From positions 310,001 to 374,000 of the forward strand of contig NZ_JAESWC010000018.1 of the NCBI RefSeq assembly GCF_016765585.1: a DNA stretch of 64,000 nucleotides. The letters run 5' to 3'. The notes beneath the pieces were generated by a model. The model worked only from the letters and a program-made list of their open reading frames with translations, searched no databases and was not told the origin of the DNA. A program made the position numbers and the translations under genes. How positions within the stretch are numbered: the first letter of the stretch is position 1; each line of letters starts with the position of its first letter. Of the stretch, positions 63,256 through 64,000 are shown in pieces. The stretch is from Clostridium rhizosphaerae (GTDB taxonomy: Bacteria > Bacillota > Clostridia > Clostridiales > Clostridiaceae).

Positions 63256-64000
63256 CTAAATCCTCATTTTGTACTGGAGTAATATACTTGCTTTTCTATT
63301 GTTTTTTTGTTCCCATTCATCTATTAGGAATTTATAGATACTCTTATTATGTATTCTTTTCCCTATATAGTAATCTGCCAGCTTATTTGAAAAACTGCTT
63401 TTAAACTTAAAAAGATTATCAGATTCGCTATTAGATAATCCTCCACCAAAATGCATCAATTTTGCATCAAGGCTGTGAGCTATTTTTATTGCTTCCCATA
63501 ATAACAAATTATTAGGTGCCAAATTCAAATACTCCTTCAAACTTCCAGCAAGATGATAATGAAAATATTCTCCGTAAATCATAAATATTGAAGATGCAAT
63601 AACTATATCCTTATACATAACATTCATTAGAGTAAAGTTATCATAGTTTTTTATATAGTTAAAATAGCCCTCATTAAAATAATAATAACTATCTGCGGAT
63701 ACTTTGTCCATAGTTAATTTATAGATATTTCTAAATGCTCTATACTCCTTGTTAACTATAACATTTAAACCATTTTTTTCTGCTTTCCTAATCATATTGC
63801 GGTTTTTACTCGTGATATCCTGCTCCCAGATACTATTTATATCTTTTTCTACATCTAAATACACTGTTTTTCTATTGTGAATTACTTCTATATTTTTTTT
63901 AAAAATAGAAAAATTATTTATAAGAGGATGAAATCTTATAAATTCAGCAACTATATTGTTTTTATTGCAATACTCTAAGAATGCATTTTCAAAATTACTT
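63256..64000 (-). CDS. FemAB/GNAT-fold transferase, second of two (5' end outside the window)
   Basis: The frame stays open from the stop at 63256 to the right edge, giving 247 visible residues; a GTG at 63864 is not needed as a start because the upstream codons (AEFIRFHPLINNF) read as coding and match the family. The second GNAT half shows SIFMIYGEYFHYHLAGSLKEY and NNLLLWEAIKIAHSLDAKLMHFGGG. Like the protein at 55547-56524 it probably moves an aminoacyl or acyl group to a sugar or to peptidoglycan. It lies 9 bases before the PtmE-like gene. Confidence 0.8.
   Translation of the reverse strand, partial: SNFENAFLEYCNKNNIVAEFIRFHPLINNFSIFKKNIEVIHNRKTVYLDVEKDINSIWEQDITSKNRNMIRKAEKNGLNVIVNKEYRAFRNIYKLTMDKVSADSYYYFNEGYFNYIKNYDNFTLMNVMYKDIVIASSIFMIYGEYFHYHLAGSLKEYLNLAPNNLLLWEAIKIAHSLDAKLMHFGGGLSNSESDNLFKFKSSFSNKLADYYIGKRIHNKSIYKFLIDEWEQKNNRKASILLQYKMRI

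Overview
The window looks like chromosomal DNA of a spore-forming, anaerobic low-GC Firmicute close to Clostridium. The evidence is AT-rich DNA, strong AGGAGG-type ribosome sites, several TTG/GTG starts, the spoIIAA-spoIIAB-sigF and spoVAC-AD-AE-AEA operons, yunB, a PdaA-type cortex deacetylase, and a histidine pathway that uses separate FtcD and FchA enzymes. I see no tRNA, rRNA, CRISPR array, prophage or transposase.

Layout. 1-7 kb: two TrmA/RumA-type RNA uracil methyltransferases around a small single-stranded-DNA-binding protein, then an LtaS-type sulfatase-fold enzyme, a TSUP permease, a zinc-ribbon protein and a HAD phosphatase. 7-10.5 kb: a purine permease behind a guanine-class riboswitch, a DUF3842 protein, and a Ni/Co permease (CbiM/NikM type) behind a two-hairpin leader that ends in a terminator. 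10.5-12.3 kb: small genes of unknown function, one with LexA-like operators. 12.3-19 kb: YebC, IMPACT-family protein, HEAT-repeat protein, MocR-type regulator, nucleotidyltransferase, zinc-ribbon protein and a long HflX with a JAMM-like N-terminal domain. 19-27.4 kb: hpt, yunB, a class A penicillin-binding protein, the spoVA genes and the sigF operon with a recognisable SigH promoter. 27.7-32.8 kb: spermidine synthase, isoaspartyl dipeptidase, an orphan adenine DNA methyltransferase and the PdaA-like lipoprotein.

32.8-39.1 kb is a histidine-to-glutamate operon read hutH-hutU-ftcD-hutI-fchA, with a promoter and a CodY-like box in front. 39.2-64 kb is a surface-glycan cluster read entirely on the minus strand. 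It holds a nucleotidyltransferase with CBS domains, a 4,6-dehydratase and a LegC-type aminotransferase (a possible route to legionaminic acid or a related amino sugar), two Wzx flippases, two Wzy/ligase-type polymerases, one initiating phosphosugar transferase, about seven glycosyltransferases, two FemAB/GNAT-type transferases, a deacetylase-fold protein, a UDP-GlcNAc 2-epimerase and a Gfo/Idh oxidoreductase plus acyltransferase pair. The cluster continues past the right edge.

The least ordinary features are a family of three ~100-bp palindromic repeats (near 0.95, 27.6 and 29.95 kb) in which one copy has its central core flipped relative to its arms; the tandem-hairpin attenuator before the Ni/Co permease; the LexA-like operators before a 51-codon gene; and the orphan methyltransferase. 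Intergenic stretches over 300 bases are 697-1084 (repeat copy 1), 8526-8910 (riboswitch leader) and 27345-27750 (SigH promoter and repeat copy 2); I see nothing else in them.
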